Below, piece by piece: positions 42,883 to 52,145 of a stretch of DNA of 64,000 nt. Origin of the DNA: Salinisphaera sp049568105 (GTDB lineage Bacteria > Pseudomonadota > Gammaproteobacteria > Nevskiales > Salinisphaeraceae). How positions within the stretch are numbered: position 1 is the stretch's first letter; each line of letters opens with the position of its first letter. A model generated the notes under the pieces. The model searched no databases. It saw nothing but the letters and a program-made list of their open reading frames with translations, and was not told where the DNA came from. A program made the translations under genes and the position numbers. Location of the stretch: NCBI RefSeq assembly GCF_049568105.1, contig NZ_CP145335.1:1612001-1676000 (forward strand), in the 5' to 3' direction.

Positions 42883-44517
42883 GTGCTCAGGGGACAGTAT
42901 CTGGCGACGATCGGTATTGCTGGGCTGCTCTGGGGCAGTGCAGCCGAAGCTTGGGCGCAGGCTGCAGACGAGCCGGTGCCCATGGTGCAACAGTTACGGG
43001 CCTCGGTAGGGCCGATGCGGACAGCGGCTGCGTTCGGCGATGCCACTGCCGATCAGGCGCGCGCGTTCTATGCCGCCCGCGGTTTCCGGCCGGCCTGGAA
43101 TCGGCCCGAGACGGTCTCGGCATTCGTCGCCGCCTTGTATACGCTGGGCGACGACGGGCTGGCGCCGAGTGCCTACGGGGCCGACCGGCTCGAGGCTGCC
43201 TATCGTCGTGCCTATGCCGTACAGCGCGATGTGTCCGCACGGGTGCGCTTCGATCGGGTGGCCACCCGAGTGTATCTGAGCGTGCTAGGCGATCTGAATC
43301 GTGGCAAAGTCGATCCGGACTTGCTCAAACCGGCCTGGGGGCTGTCGGTCGAGCGTTACCGGCCGGATCCGGATCGACTGTCGCAGGCATTGGATGCGCT
43401 CGATTTCGAGCGCGTGTTTACGAACGCACGCCCCTCGTATGCGGCTTACCAGCGGCTGCGAGCCGGGTTGGCCCGGTACCGGGAAATCCAGCGTCGTGGC
43501 GGATGGCCACAGATACCGGCCCGGCCGGCTGCGCTGCACCCAGGCGATCGTGATCCGGCGATTGCGGGCCTGCGTCAGCGTCTGGCCGCGATCGGTGAAC
43601 CGGTAGCGATCAGCGACACGCCCGATGTCTACGACCGAACGCTGGCCGAGGCCGTACGCCGTTTCCAGCGCGATCATTATCTGGATACCGACGCGGTGGT
43701 CGGCGCCCGGACCCGGGCGGCACTGAACGTCGGCGTCGGTGCGCGCATCGACCAGATCCGGGTCAATCTCGAACGGGCCCGGCTACTGATGCATGCCTTG
43801 CCCCAATCGTTCGTGCTGGTCGATATCGCGGGCTACCAATTGAGCTACTATCGCCCGAACGGCCGGATATGGCGCACGCGGATCGTGGTAGGCAAGCCGT
43901 ATCGTCGGACCCCATCGCTGCGCTCGCGTATCACCCATCTGAACCTCAACCCGCCCTGGACCGTGCCGTACTCCATTGTGCGCCGCGAGATGCTGCCGCG
44001 GATCCGGCGCGATCCGAGCTATCTGGCCCGCGAGAGCCTGCATGTACTGACCCCGGCCGGGCGCCGGCTCGATCCGAAGCGTATCGATTGGCAGCATCCG
44101 CCGTCGATCGTGCTGCGTCAGGAAGCCGGTCCGAATAATGCGCTCGGGCGGGTGGTGTTTCGATTTGCCAACCCGTATAGCGTTTACCTACACGATACGC
44201 CGGCCAAGACACTGTTCAATCAGCCACGGCGTGCCTTCAGCCATGGCTGTATCCGGGTTCAGAATGCTCTGGAGTTCGCTCGACTGTTGCTCGACGACGC
44301 GCAGCAATGGAATGCCGTGGCCCTTCAGCGCGCGGTGGCGACAGGCCAGACAAGACGAGTCAATCTGGCGCGGCCGGTGCCAGTGATCGTGCATTACTGG
44401 ACGGTGAACGTGGCCAAGGACGGTGGGCTGGCTTTCAAACCGGATATCTATCGACGCGATTACGCCATGCGCGAGGCGCTTGATCGGCGGCTCGCGGTGC
44501 TGAACCGGCTGCCGTAA
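42883..44517 (+). CDS. YcbB/LdtD-type L,D-transpeptidase
   Basis: A 544-residue exported transpeptidase. A short signal (IGIAGLLWGSAAEAWAQA) is followed by an alpha-helical scaffold domain (PGYRPAWN-like: RGFRPAWNRPETVSAFVAAL), a peptidoglycan-binding motif (LAEAVRRFQRDHYLDTDAVV) and the YkuD domain with nucleophile C456 in FSHGCIRVQNA. LdtD-type enzymes form 3-3 cross-links in murein and bypass beta-lactams. The GTG start follows GGGGAG. Monocistronic. Confidence 0.9.
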   Translation: MLRGQYLATIGIAGLLWGSAAEAWAQAADEPVPMVQQLRASVGPMRTAAAFGDATADQARAFYAARGFRPAWNRPETVSAFVAALYTLGDDGLAPSAYGADRLEAAYRRAYAVQRDVSARVRFDRVATRVYLSVLGDLNRGKVDPDLLKPAWGLSVERYRPDPDRLSQALDALDFERVFTNARPSYAAYQRLRAGLARYREIQRRGGWPQIPARPAALHPGDRDPAIAGLRQRLAAIGEPVAISDTPDVYDRTLAEAVRRFQRDHYLDTDAVVGARTRAALNVGVGARIDQIRVNLERARLLMHALPQSFVLVDIAGYQLSYYRPNGRIWRTRIVVGKPYRRTPSLRSRITHLNLNPPWTVPYSIVRREMLPRIRRDPSYLARESLHVLTPAGRRLDPKRIDWQHPPSIVLRQEAGPNNALGRVVFRFANPYSVYLHDTPAKTLFNQPRRAFSHGCIRVQNALEFARLLLDDAQQWNAVALQRAVATGQTRRVNLARPVPVIVHYWTVNVAKDGGLAFKPDIYRRDYAMREALDRRLAVLNRLP

Positions 44518-44849
44518 AGCTTGGGTCGATGAATACAGGAGTGCCGGTCCGGATATCGACCGGGACGGAGGGCATGCCCTCCAAGAGGATCGGCTCGCGT
44601 GTATGTACAGCGTAGCGTGGGTACGTCGGCTATCCGATGAGTGTTCGTAAGTCGGCCCCTAGACGATCTTCTAATTTGCTTGACACCCGGGTTGCTTGAG
44701 GCTGTCCGAAATGGCCGCAGACGATGCGGGCGGACCGACTCCGAACTCATCAGGCCCGATCGACGAGCCGTCGCGCCGAGCCCGGCGCTGTCTGGCACGC
44801 AGTATGCGTGGTCATACGTGCAACTGCGGAATAGAGCAGGGGGATTTTC
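44518..44849. other. Intergenic, no gene recognised
   Basis: About 330 bp. GGAGGGCATGCCCTCC (44566-44581) is a perfect 16-bp palindrome, possibly structural. Contains the permease promoter; AGCAGGGGGATTTTC precedes the next ATG. Confidence 0.4.
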
Positions 44850-46253
44850 ATGAGTGATACCGCACGGTTTGTACGCGTTCTGGCCCGGCGCGATGTCATG
44901 GCCTTGGCCTTTGGCGCAATGATCGGCTGGGGCTGGGTGGTCATGACCGGCCACTGGATCCTCACCGCGGGCAGTATCGGTTCGGTGCTGGCTTTCGTGG
45001 TCGGCGGCCTGGCGATCGTCTGCGTCGGCCTGACCTATGCCGAACTGGCTGCAGCCATGCCCGAAGCAGGCGGCGAACATGTCTACAGCTATCGCGGGCT
45101 AGGGCATTTTGCTTCGTTCGTATGTACCTGGTCGATCGTGCTCGGATATATGACGGTCGTGTCCTTCGAGGCGGTTGCGCTACCGACGGTGGTAGAGAAC
45201 TTGATTCCGGGATACAGCGTCGGCCATTTATGGACAGTCGCAGGCTGGGATGTGAACGCCAGTTGGGTAGCGGTCGCCGTGGTCGGCTCTCTGGTCATGA
45301 TGGCGATCAACTATATCGGCGTGCGTACCGCGGCCCTGGTACAGAAACTAGTGACACTGCTGATCGTGATCGTCGGCGTGATGTTCTTCACCGGGGCATT
45401 GTTTTCGGGCAGTGGCGGCAATCTCGCGCCGTTAGTGACGGGTGATCCGGGCGTGGCCGCAGGTCTATTCAGCGTGCTGGTCATGGTGCCGTTCATGTTC
45501 GTCGGCTTTGATGTCATCCCCCAGGCAGCCGAAGAGATCGATCTGCCGCATCGCGACATCGGCCGGCTGCTGATTTTCTCGGTCGTGCTGGCGGTGCTGT
45601 GGTATGCCGCCATGATCTTTGGCACGGCCTATGCGCTCGGGCCCCAAGGCATCGATCCGGACAGCCTGGCCGTGCCCGATGCGATGGCCTCGGCCTTTGC
45701 CGGCGGCTGGGCCGGCAAGCTGATGGTGCTGGCCGGGATGGCCGGTATCGTGACCAGCTGGAATGCGTTTTATATCGGTGGCTCGCGGGCGATCTATGCG
45801 TTAGCTCGCGCGGGCATGTTGCCGGCAGTCTTTGCGCGTTTGCATCCGCGCTATCGCACGCCCTATGCCGCGATCCTGCTGATCGGCGTGGTCAGTACGA
45901 TCGCGCCGTTTTTCGGCCGTTCGACTGCGGTCTGGCTGGTGGATGCCGGCGGTCTGGGCATCGTGATCGCCTATCTGTTCGTGGCGGCGTCGTTTGTCGT
46001 ACTGCGCTATCGCGAACCCGATATGGCGCGGCCGTTCAAAACTCGTGGCGGCGTTACGCTGGGTGTGATCGCCGTAGTGCTGTCGGTGATCATCGTCGGT
46101 CTTTATCTGCCGTTCAGTCCTTCGGCGTTAAAGCCCGTGGAGTGGGGCATATTTGCTGCCTGGATGCTGGCAGGGTTGGTGATGTATGTGTGGGCCCGAC
46201 AGTACTACGGCCTGGAGCCGGCCCGTCATATCGGTGCATCCGGTGAGGCCTGA
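44850..46253 (+). CDS. APC-family amino acid permease
   Basis: A 467-residue APC-superfamily permease with about 12 transmembrane helices. The TM1 motif is FGAMIGWGWVVMTGHWILTA, followed by the consensus amphipathic region YAELAAAMPEAGGEHVYSYR; TM6 shows FMFVGFDVIPQAAEEIDLP. It takes up amino acids or amines (substrate unknown) by H+ or Na+ symport. It is followed after 49 bp by a small membrane protein on the same strand that may be a partner. Confidence 0.9.
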   Translation: MSDTARFVRVLARRDVMALAFGAMIGWGWVVMTGHWILTAGSIGSVLAFVVGGLAIVCVGLTYAELAAAMPEAGGEHVYSYRGLGHFASFVCTWSIVLGYMTVVSFEAVALPTVVENLIPGYSVGHLWTVAGWDVNASWVAVAVVGSLVMMAINYIGVRTAALVQKLVTLLIVIVGVMFFTGALFSGSGGNLAPLVTGDPGVAAGLFSVLVMVPFMFVGFDVIPQAAEEIDLPHRDIGRLLIFSVVLAVLWYAAMIFGTAYALGPQGIDPDSLAVPDAMASAFAGGWAGKLMVLAGMAGIVTSWNAFYIGGSRAIYALARAGMLPAVFARLHPRYRTPYAAILLIGVVSTIAPFFGRSTAVWLVDAGGLGIVIAYLFVAASFVVLRYREPDMARPFKTRGGVTLGVIAVVLSVIIVGLYLPFSPSALKPVEWGIFAAWMLAGLVMYVWARQYYGLEPARHIGASGEA

Positions 46254-46302
46254 TTCTCGGCAGGGGGATCGCAGACAGGGAGTTCAGGCAGGGAGTTCAA
46301 AC

Positions 46303-46713
46303 ATGACAGCGTCGGCTTATCGTATCGCTCGTGGCGTATCGGTGTTTGTTCTGGCCTATTGCCTGCTCGGGCTGGGCGCCGTGGCCGGCTTGGGTTTTAT
46401 TGGGGCCGACACCCCCTGGTATAGCGCAATATTGGTATATGCCGTGGCAGCGCCGTGCGCGGTGTGGATCGGCCTATATTCCGGGCGGCTGACAGTGGCT
46501 AGCGTTGCACTGAGCAGCCTGTTTTTGATGGTCGGCATGTATTTGACGATCGTCGCCGTGCTCTATGCCACCGCGCTCGGCGCGGCCCCCGAGGCAGACT
46601 GGATAGGCGCGTATCAACTGCCGCTCAGTGCCGGGCTGTTCGTCAATACGTGCGCAACAGTCATAGTGCCCGTGATTTGGCTCTTGCTCATGCATCGCCT
46701 GACCGGGCGTTAG
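46303..46713 (+). CDS. Small four-TM membrane protein downstream of the permease
   Basis: A 136-residue protein with four hydrophobic segments (VSVFVLAYCLLGLGAVAGLG; the second at about 38-58; the third at about 65-90 SLFLMVGMYLTIVAVLYAT; the fourth near the C-terminus). It starts at 46303 after GCAGGGAGTTCAAAC. No named family recognised. The stop codon TAG (46711-46713) is the first three bases of MITE copy 4, so the original C-terminus may have been altered by insertion. Confidence 0.7.
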   Translation: MTASAYRIARGVSVFVLAYCLLGLGAVAGLGFIGADTPWYSAILVYAVAAPCAVWIGLYSGRLTVASVALSSLFLMVGMYLTIVAVLYATALGAAPEADWIGAYQLPLSAGLFVNTCATVIVPVIWLLLMHRLTGR

Positions 46714-46999
46714 GGCGTGTTGCGGTGTCGGGTGAGCCCGCGCCCAGAGCGATTTGTAGGGTTGTCGGGCTGCAAGCCGAGGCGCTGCGAGTGCGGCGTT
46801 GTGGCGCAACGTCAGCAAGTGGCAACGCTGGCTTGCCTTGTGGGCCGACAGCCGTTGTTTCGAACGGCTGTGTTCAGAAATCGTATCTAGCCGCGTTACG
46901 CGCCTTGACGGTGGCAGGCCCAGAACCGGCGGCTCGCGCCTAGCCTGGCACGATGTGGCGTAGCAACGCGACGCTCGGACGACACCGCAACACGCCCTA
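46711..46999 (-). repeat. MITE-like dispersed element, copy 4 (best ends)
   Basis: 289 bp with a perfect 20-bp terminal inverted repeat, TAGGGCGTGTTGCGGTGTCG and its complement CGACACCGCAACACGCCCTA. A TA dinucleotide at both edges could be part of the repeat or a target duplication. Reverse orientation, like copy 2. No ORF worth reporting inside. Confidence 0.85.
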
Positions 47000-47169
47000 G
47001 CAGGCTTACGTCGCGCATCCACCGGACCGCTACGGCCCTCCAGGTGTCGCAGACTGCCACTCGAACGGTCGCCACCGGCATGCCATGCCAGCGTTGTGAT
47101 GGCTATGGTATGAGTAGCCGAGTGAGTTATACGCATTGTTCTGGAAACCGGAATCGAGGCCTAGGGTTC

Positions 47170-48342
47170 ATGATTGATCGACTGTGTGCGTCGCCTGGCT
47201 GTGTTTCGGCATGGGTCGCAGGGTGCGTTCTGCTATCCATGGCCAGCGTGTTACAGGCCGCCGAGGTTTTCGAGATCGAGGGCGATCGCGGTACCCGGCT
47301 GCGGGCCGAGCCGGTGGCGCGCTTCGATGGGCCCTGGGCGATGACGTTCCTGCCGAACGGGGCTCTGTTGGTGACCGAACAGAGCGGCCGACTATGGTGC
47401 GTCGATGCCCACGGAGCCAAGGCTGCCGTGACCGGTGTCCCGGAGGTCGCCTACGGCGGTCAGGGCGGCCTCGGTGATATCGTTTTGGCCCCGGACTTCG
47501 AGACCTCAGACCGGGTGTATTTGTCTTATGCCGCCCGCGAAGACGACAGCGTAAGGCAGGGGGCTGTCGTTGTTTCTGCGCGACTCAAGACCGGAGCAGG
47601 CCAACCACGACTAACTGATATTCAGGAAATATGGCGACAGCAGCCGTTCGTGACCGGTAACGGGCATTATTCGCACCGTATGGCTTTTGGCCCGGCAGGC
47701 ACGCCCCAGGCCGGCTATCTGTTCATCACTTCGGGCGAGCGCCAGAAGCAATCGCCGGCCCAGTCGCTGGAAACCAATCTGGGCAAAATCGTACGCCTGC
47801 AGGCCAATGGTGACGTACCCGAGGATAACCCGTTCGCGGAAAAAGGCGGCATTGCCCGACAGTTTTGGTCGATCGGGCATCGCAATCTGTTGGGTATTGC
47901 CTTCGATGACCGGGGCCAGCTCTGGGCCCAGGAGATGGGGCCGCGCCACGGCGACGAACTGAATCGGATCGAGCCGGGCGCCAACTATGGCTGGCCGGTC
48001 GTCTCGGAGGGCGATCATTACAGCGGCCAAGCCATTCCCAATCACGAGACGCGGCCCGAATTTATGCCGCCGGCGCTGGCCTGGGTGCCGGCGATATCGC
48101 CGGCCGGGCTCGCGATCTATTCGGGCGATATGTTTCCAGCCTGGCGCGGGCATGCGTTGCTGGGCGGGCTGAGTTCCAAGGCGCTGATCCGGGTCGATCT
48201 GGGCGCCGCCCAGCCCCGGGAAGCGGAGCGATACCGCTGGGGCAAGCGCGTCCGCGAGGTCGAGGTCGGCCCGGACGGCGCGCTCTGGGTGCTGGAAGAC
48301 AACAATGGTCGACTGCTGCGCCTGACCCCGGCTAGCACATGA
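47170..48342 (+). CDS. PQQ-dependent sugar dehydrogenase (soluble Ald/YliI type)
   Basis: A 390-residue exported six-bladed beta-propeller. A signal peptide (cleavage near VLQAA) is followed by the family pattern FDGPWAMTFLPNGALLVTEQ, GGLGDIVLAPDFETSDRVYL, GNGHYSHRMAFGPAG and EMGPRHGDELNRIEPGANYG. E. coli YliI-type members bind PQQ and oxidise aldoses in the periplasm. The start at 47170 is chosen because it fronts the signal peptide; the frame is open further upstream. It begins 170 bp after MITE copy 4. Confidence 0.9.
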   Translation: MIDRLCASPGCVSAWVAGCVLLSMASVLQAAEVFEIEGDRGTRLRAEPVARFDGPWAMTFLPNGALLVTEQSGRLWCVDAHGAKAAVTGVPEVAYGGQGGLGDIVLAPDFETSDRVYLSYAAREDDSVRQGAVVVSARLKTGAGQPRLTDIQEIWRQQPFVTGNGHYSHRMAFGPAGTPQAGYLFITSGERQKQSPAQSLETNLGKIVRLQANGDVPEDNPFAEKGGIARQFWSIGHRNLLGIAFDDRGQLWAQEMGPRHGDELNRIEPGANYGWPVVSEGDHYSGQAIPNHETRPEFMPPALAWVPAISPAGLAIYSGDMFPAWRGHALLGGLSSKALIRVDLGAAQPREAERYRWGKRVREVEVGPDGALWVLEDNNGRLLRLTPAST

Positions 48343-48793
48343 GGCCGATGCGCGATGGACGGGCCGTTCGAGGTTGCGCAGGCGTTCTCGTTCAAACAGC
48401 ACGTCGCCCATGCGGACGAACCCCGGGTGCGGGAATACGGTGGGTTCTCAGACGAATCTTATAAGCGGTCGCAGGTTAGTGGCTGGCCCTAGGTCGTGTC
48501 ATGTCCGAGCCAAGCGCGATGGGCTCGGCCAGAGAGAACATGTGCGGCCAATCGTGAAGAGGCAGATGCCCGTTGCCGATCTCGGCCCGCGGTCTGGAGA
48601 GCCGGCATTGGTTTGGGCGGCCGGCTTAGGGCGCTTCATAAAACTGGCTGGTGATAAAGATTCCGACAGGTCGCGGTGTTCGCGCCGGCATGTGTTGTCA
48701 ATCTGTTGTCATTGTCGACGATCGCCCAATGGACGGGCGCCCGCTCGGCGACCTTCGGTATTGCGACCGAGGCCCAATGGCCGGGACCGACGG
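48343..48793. other. Intergenic between convergent genes
   Basis: About 450 bp. A minus-strand frame near 48347-48425 (FPHPGFVRMGDVLFERERL) looks protein-like but is short, has no start and no recognised family. No clear terminator. Confidence 0.35.
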
Positions 48794-50020
48794 TTACTGT
48801 CGTTCTGCCTGTGCAGGGGTTTCGGAACGATAGAGCGGGCCAGACCGTGCTCTCGTATGTGCTTTAGAGATGCTGTCGCCCACCAGCATCTGAAACAGTC
48901 CTGTCATCGACAAGACGATCACGATATCGCTGAGCTCGCCGGTTTGGCCGGCCAGATGGGTCTGGAGCACATTGACGATGCCAAGGGCGGCGGCCACAGC
49001 TAGGCCGGCGAGTACGAGAGGCGCCCCGGCGAGCCGAGCCAGGGCCACCAGGCTGCCATAAACGAAAGCTTTTTCGACGATCGAGCGGGTGTAGATCTCG
49101 GGATGGGTATGCAGCAGCCAGGCAAACGGCAGCCAGCCGAACGAGTCGCCCCCGGCCTGCCAGTGAAACGGCCATAGATGAGCGCCGAGAATGATGCCGG
49201 CCAGGGCAACGAATAGGCGCATGGCCATGGGTCTGGCCGACCGAGCCATGAGCAGTGGCCCGCTCGCCAGTACGATCGCGATCCCGGCGATTTCAGACGG
49301 ATCGAGCCGGTTATTCACGATCAGTACCCGCGCCAGTAACATAATTCCCACGGTGATGGGTAACGCCCAGCGGCGAGTCGGGCCCGCGGTCAATCGGCTC
49401 AGCCAAAACGCAATGGCCGCCCAGAGCGCGGCGTAGCGCGCGATCGCATAGAGATCGAGCTGCGGCTGTATGAATACGGGGGTGATGGCGTACCACCACA
49501 GACCGGCATCGAGCGTCGGTAGATAAGGAAACAGCCGGTAGACGAAAAACAGGGCGACGAGAACGGCGGCGATCGGTTCGCGCCGCAGGGCACGGCCCAG
49601 GCCAAAGCGCGCCGGTACGCTGATCGCCAGGCCAATCAGTGCACCGATCGCAGTGCCGGCTGCATTCGGGTAGACATCGGTCAGCGTGGTGACGCGGCGC
49701 CAGTCGAAGAACTGGGTCAGTTCCATGGCGATGCACAGCACGCTGCCGAAAAGCGTGGCCGCTAGAACGCTCTGCAGACGCCCATGGCGTGGGCGTAGTG
49801 CCAGCACCGCGAAAATTCCGAGCGGCAGATACAGCACGACGTTGGAGATCAGGCCAGCCAGCGGCTGCTGATTCATATGTCGGTGTGATAAGAGCGCCGA
49901 CAGCGCATCGCCGAGATGGGCGGCATGAAAACGAAACGGATAGAGCGAGCAGTAGACGATGAACACGATGGCTGCGAGCGTCGCCCAGAGAAACCGGTGG
50001 TCGAATCGTGGATGCCCCAT
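48794..50020 (-). CDS. VanZ-domain membrane protein
   Basis: A 408-residue polytopic protein. Residues about 40-140 are a VanZ-like domain (NVVLYLPLGIFAVLALRPRH, AMELTQFFDWRRVTTLTDV, YPNAAGTAIGALIG), and eight or more further hydrophobic helices follow. VanZ itself confers teicoplanin resistance, but most VanZ-like proteins have unknown roles. The start at 50020 (MGHPRFDHRFLWATL) is chosen; the open frame continues about 160 codons upstream without protein-like content. Confidence 0.85.
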   Translation of the reverse strand: MGHPRFDHRFLWATLAAIVFIVYCSLYPFRFHAAHLGDALSALLSHRHMNQQPLAGLISNVVLYLPLGIFAVLALRPRHGRLQSVLAATLFGSVLCIAMELTQFFDWRRVTTLTDVYPNAAGTAIGALIGLAISVPARFGLGRALRREPIAAVLVALFFVYRLFPYLPTLDAGLWWYAITPVFIQPQLDLYAIARYAALWAAIAFWLSRLTAGPTRRWALPITVGIMLLARVLIVNNRLDPSEIAGIAIVLASGPLLMARSARPMAMRLFVALAGIILGAHLWPFHWQAGGDSFGWLPFAWLLHTHPEIYTRSIVEKAFVYGSLVALARLAGAPLVLAGLAVAAALGIVNVLQTHLAGQTGELSDIVIVLSMTGLFQMLVGDSISKAHTRARSGPLYRSETPAQAERQ

Positions 50021-50179
50021 CGGCCCGAGTCTACCGCGCCTGGGGGATGGTGCGGTGTCGGATAGGCGGGGCGATGGCGCCCGTGCGCATGCCTGTGGCG
50101 CGGTCATACAAAACGCGTACTTCGGATGGCACGGAACATGCCGATATAACGAGTGAAACCCTCTACGAGAGTGGCAGTG

Positions 50180-50308
50180 ATGGCTCGAAATCATAAAACG
50201 CGTGCGCCAGCATGGCGGGGCTGTCAATTGAGACGGGCGAAACAGGCCCTGACCGAGCGCCGACAACGTCTGCGCGAAGCAGCCAAGCTTGCGGCGGCTG
50301 AATCCTGA
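50180..50308 (+). CDS. Possible 42-residue basic small protein
   Basis: An ORF MARNHKTRAPAWRGCQLRRA... ending TGA at 50308; Arg/Lys/Ala-rich and likely helical, with in-frame GTG starts just upstream. No clear Shine-Dalgarno sequence. Could be real or a GC-rich chance frame. Confidence 0.25.
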   Translation: MARNHKTRAPAWRGCQLRRAKQALTERRQRLREAAKLAAAES

Positions 50309-50707
50309 ATCGTGCCCGCGGCGGGCCCGGCGAATTAGTATCCCGATCCGATGGGTTTCGCAGCCGGCCACGAGCATGTCTAAGCGCTGCCTGCACGGCC
50401 TGTTCAAGCCCGTGCGGGCGCCGTCGGTCGGCCCAGCAGCGGGGGCGAAGCAAGTTTTAACCCTGCTCGGCCAGCGCCGGGGCCATGGTCTGACGGCCTG
50501 GCGGGGCAAGTCGGCATGGCTCGGCGCCGGCCATGCGCTGCGGCAGGCTTGAATCCGCTAGCGGGCGCCCGGCACGATCGGCCGGCGTGTCATCGTCGCA
50601 ACCCGTCGAGGCTGGACCCATCGCCAGCGGGTGGGCTCGCCGGGGCGCTGAATCACGGCCTCGAGTCAGATATGCTTTGCGCCGTTTCGACTACGAAGAG
50701 CGAACCG
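50309..50707. other. Intergenic, no gene recognised
   Basis: About 400 bp upstream of the DUF3144 gene; open frames here are GC-driven. Promoter presumably near the right end. Confidence 0.35.
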
Positions 50708-51007
50708 ATGAGCGACAAGCAGGGTATATCGAACGAGTTCCGGGCGCGCGCCGACCAACTGATCGACGTGGCCAACCGCCAAGCCAACGAAGTGGCGACT
50801 GGACAGGTCAGCGCCTCGATGATGTATGCCACGGCCCGTTTCAACGCGTTTCAAGTGGCCGCTACGGCCGAGACTTCCGAGGACATGGCCGAGGAACGAG
50901 AGCATGCCGTGAATTATTTCACCGAGCAGTATCGCAAGATGTTCGAGGACCACTTCGATGAATGCCTGGCGAACTTCGAGCGTTACACCGGGCGCAGCTC
51001 CGAATAG
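50708..51007 (+). CDS. DUF3144 protein
   Basis: A 99-residue acidic, helical protein matching DUF3144: DQLIDVANRQANEV, SASMMYATARFNAFQVAATA and the strongly conserved REHAVNYFTEQYRKMFEDHF. Function unknown; widespread in gammaproteobacteria. The start at 50708 is taken because the conserved helix begins soon after; the longer open frame upstream is not protein-like. The DUF72 gene follows on the same strand with a 50-bp gap. Confidence 0.9.
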   Translation: MSDKQGISNEFRARADQLIDVANRQANEVATGQVSASMMYATARFNAFQVAATAETSEDMAEEREHAVNYFTEQYRKMFEDHFDECLANFERYTGRSSE

Positions 51008-51057
51008 CGCCGGCGATCGGCCGTGTTCGCTCAGCCTATCTTCGACGACACCGATCG

Positions 51058-52083
51058 ATGAGCAGCGACCGCCCGGTATCGAGCGCACAAAGCGGTTCGC
51101 TATTTGGCGATGACCCGCCGGCGCCGGCCGGAGTACAGGCGGCCACGCCGGAGCCGGCGCATGTCGAACTGGCCCGGCGACTACCCGCTGGGCTGCGGCT
51201 GGGTACGTCATCGTGGAATTTTCCCGGCTGGGCCGGGCTGGTATGGGACCGGCTGTACGACAGCAAGCGGCTGTCGCGCGAGGGGCTGGGTGCCTATGCA
51301 CAGCATCCGTTGCTGGGGGCGGTCGGGTTAGATCGCAGCTTCTATCAGCCGCTGACCGTCGCCCAGTACGCAGGCTATGCAGACCAAGTCCCGGAGTCGT
51401 TTCGGTTCGTGGTGAAGGCGCCTGCACGGGTGACCGATGCGTTGATCCGGGAATCCGGCGGCAAAGGGCGGCGGGCGAATCCGCACTTTCTCAATGCCGA
51501 CTCGGCCTGGCGCGAGTTCGTAGCCCCGGCCAGCCGCGGTCTGGGACAACGGCTGGGTGCGTTGGTGTTCCAGATCAGCCCCTTGCCCAATCGCTGGCTC
51601 GATCATATGGATCGGCTGATCGCACAGTTGCACGATCTGCTGCAGTCGGCGGCGGCGGCCCGGTCTGATTCGCCCGAGAGTGTGGTCGCGGTCGAGGTCC
51701 GCAATCCGGAATGGCTGACGCCGGCCTTCGTCGATGCGCTCAAGGCTGCCGGGGCCACCTACTGTCTGGGGTTGCACCCGAAAATGCCGCCGATCACGGC
51801 ACAGTTGCCCATTCTGCGCGCCCTTTGGCCGGGGCCGCTGGTCTGTCGTTGGAACCTCAACCTCAAGCACGGCGCATACGGTTACGAAAAAGCGCGCGAA
51901 GACTATGCCCCGTTCGACAAGCTGGTCGATCCGGACCCGGATACGCGAAGTACTCTAGCCCGCGTGATCGCGGGCACGGTCGGCGCCGGACAGTCGGCGT
52001 ATGTCACGGTCAACAACAAGGCCGAAGGCAGCTCGCCACGATCGGTGATCGCGCTCGCCGAAGCGGTTCAGGCCGCCGGTTAG
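51058..52083 (+). CDS. DUF72 family TIM-barrel protein
   Basis: A 341-residue DUF72 protein (YecE-like). Landmarks are GLRLGTSSWNFPGWAGLVWD, the acidic VAVEVRNPEWLTPAF, and the C-terminal VTVNNKAEGSSPRSVIALAE. The fold is a TIM barrel with unknown activity. A ~45-residue disordered N-terminal extension is present. Downstream of DUF3144 and probably co-transcribed with it. Confidence 0.88.
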   Translation: MSSDRPVSSAQSGSLFGDDPPAPAGVQAATPEPAHVELARRLPAGLRLGTSSWNFPGWAGLVWDRLYDSKRLSREGLGAYAQHPLLGAVGLDRSFYQPLTVAQYAGYADQVPESFRFVVKAPARVTDALIRESGGKGRRANPHFLNADSAWREFVAPASRGLGQRLGALVFQISPLPNRWLDHMDRLIAQLHDLLQSAAAARSDSPESVVAVEVRNPEWLTPAFVDALKAAGATYCLGLHPKMPPITAQLPILRALWPGPLVCRWNLNLKHGAYGYEKAREDYAPFDKLVDPDPDTRSTLARVIAGTVGAGQSAYVTVNNKAEGSSPRSVIALAEAVQAAG

Positions 52084-52145
52084 AGAGTTGACGGCCTGAT
52101 TAGCGCCAAGTTTACCGGCTGCAGTGCTGTTTGGGGCGCATACGG

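Noticed and set aside
48374..49003. Plus-strand 209-codon frame after the sugar dehydrogenase
   Set aside because: It runs antisense into the VanZ gene and has Cys/Arg-rich random composition.
50021..50509. Upstream extension of the VanZ-domain protein
   Set aside because: The open frame continues but is Arg/Pro/Cys-rich and unlike a membrane protein; the ATG at 50020 starts the hydrophobic domain.
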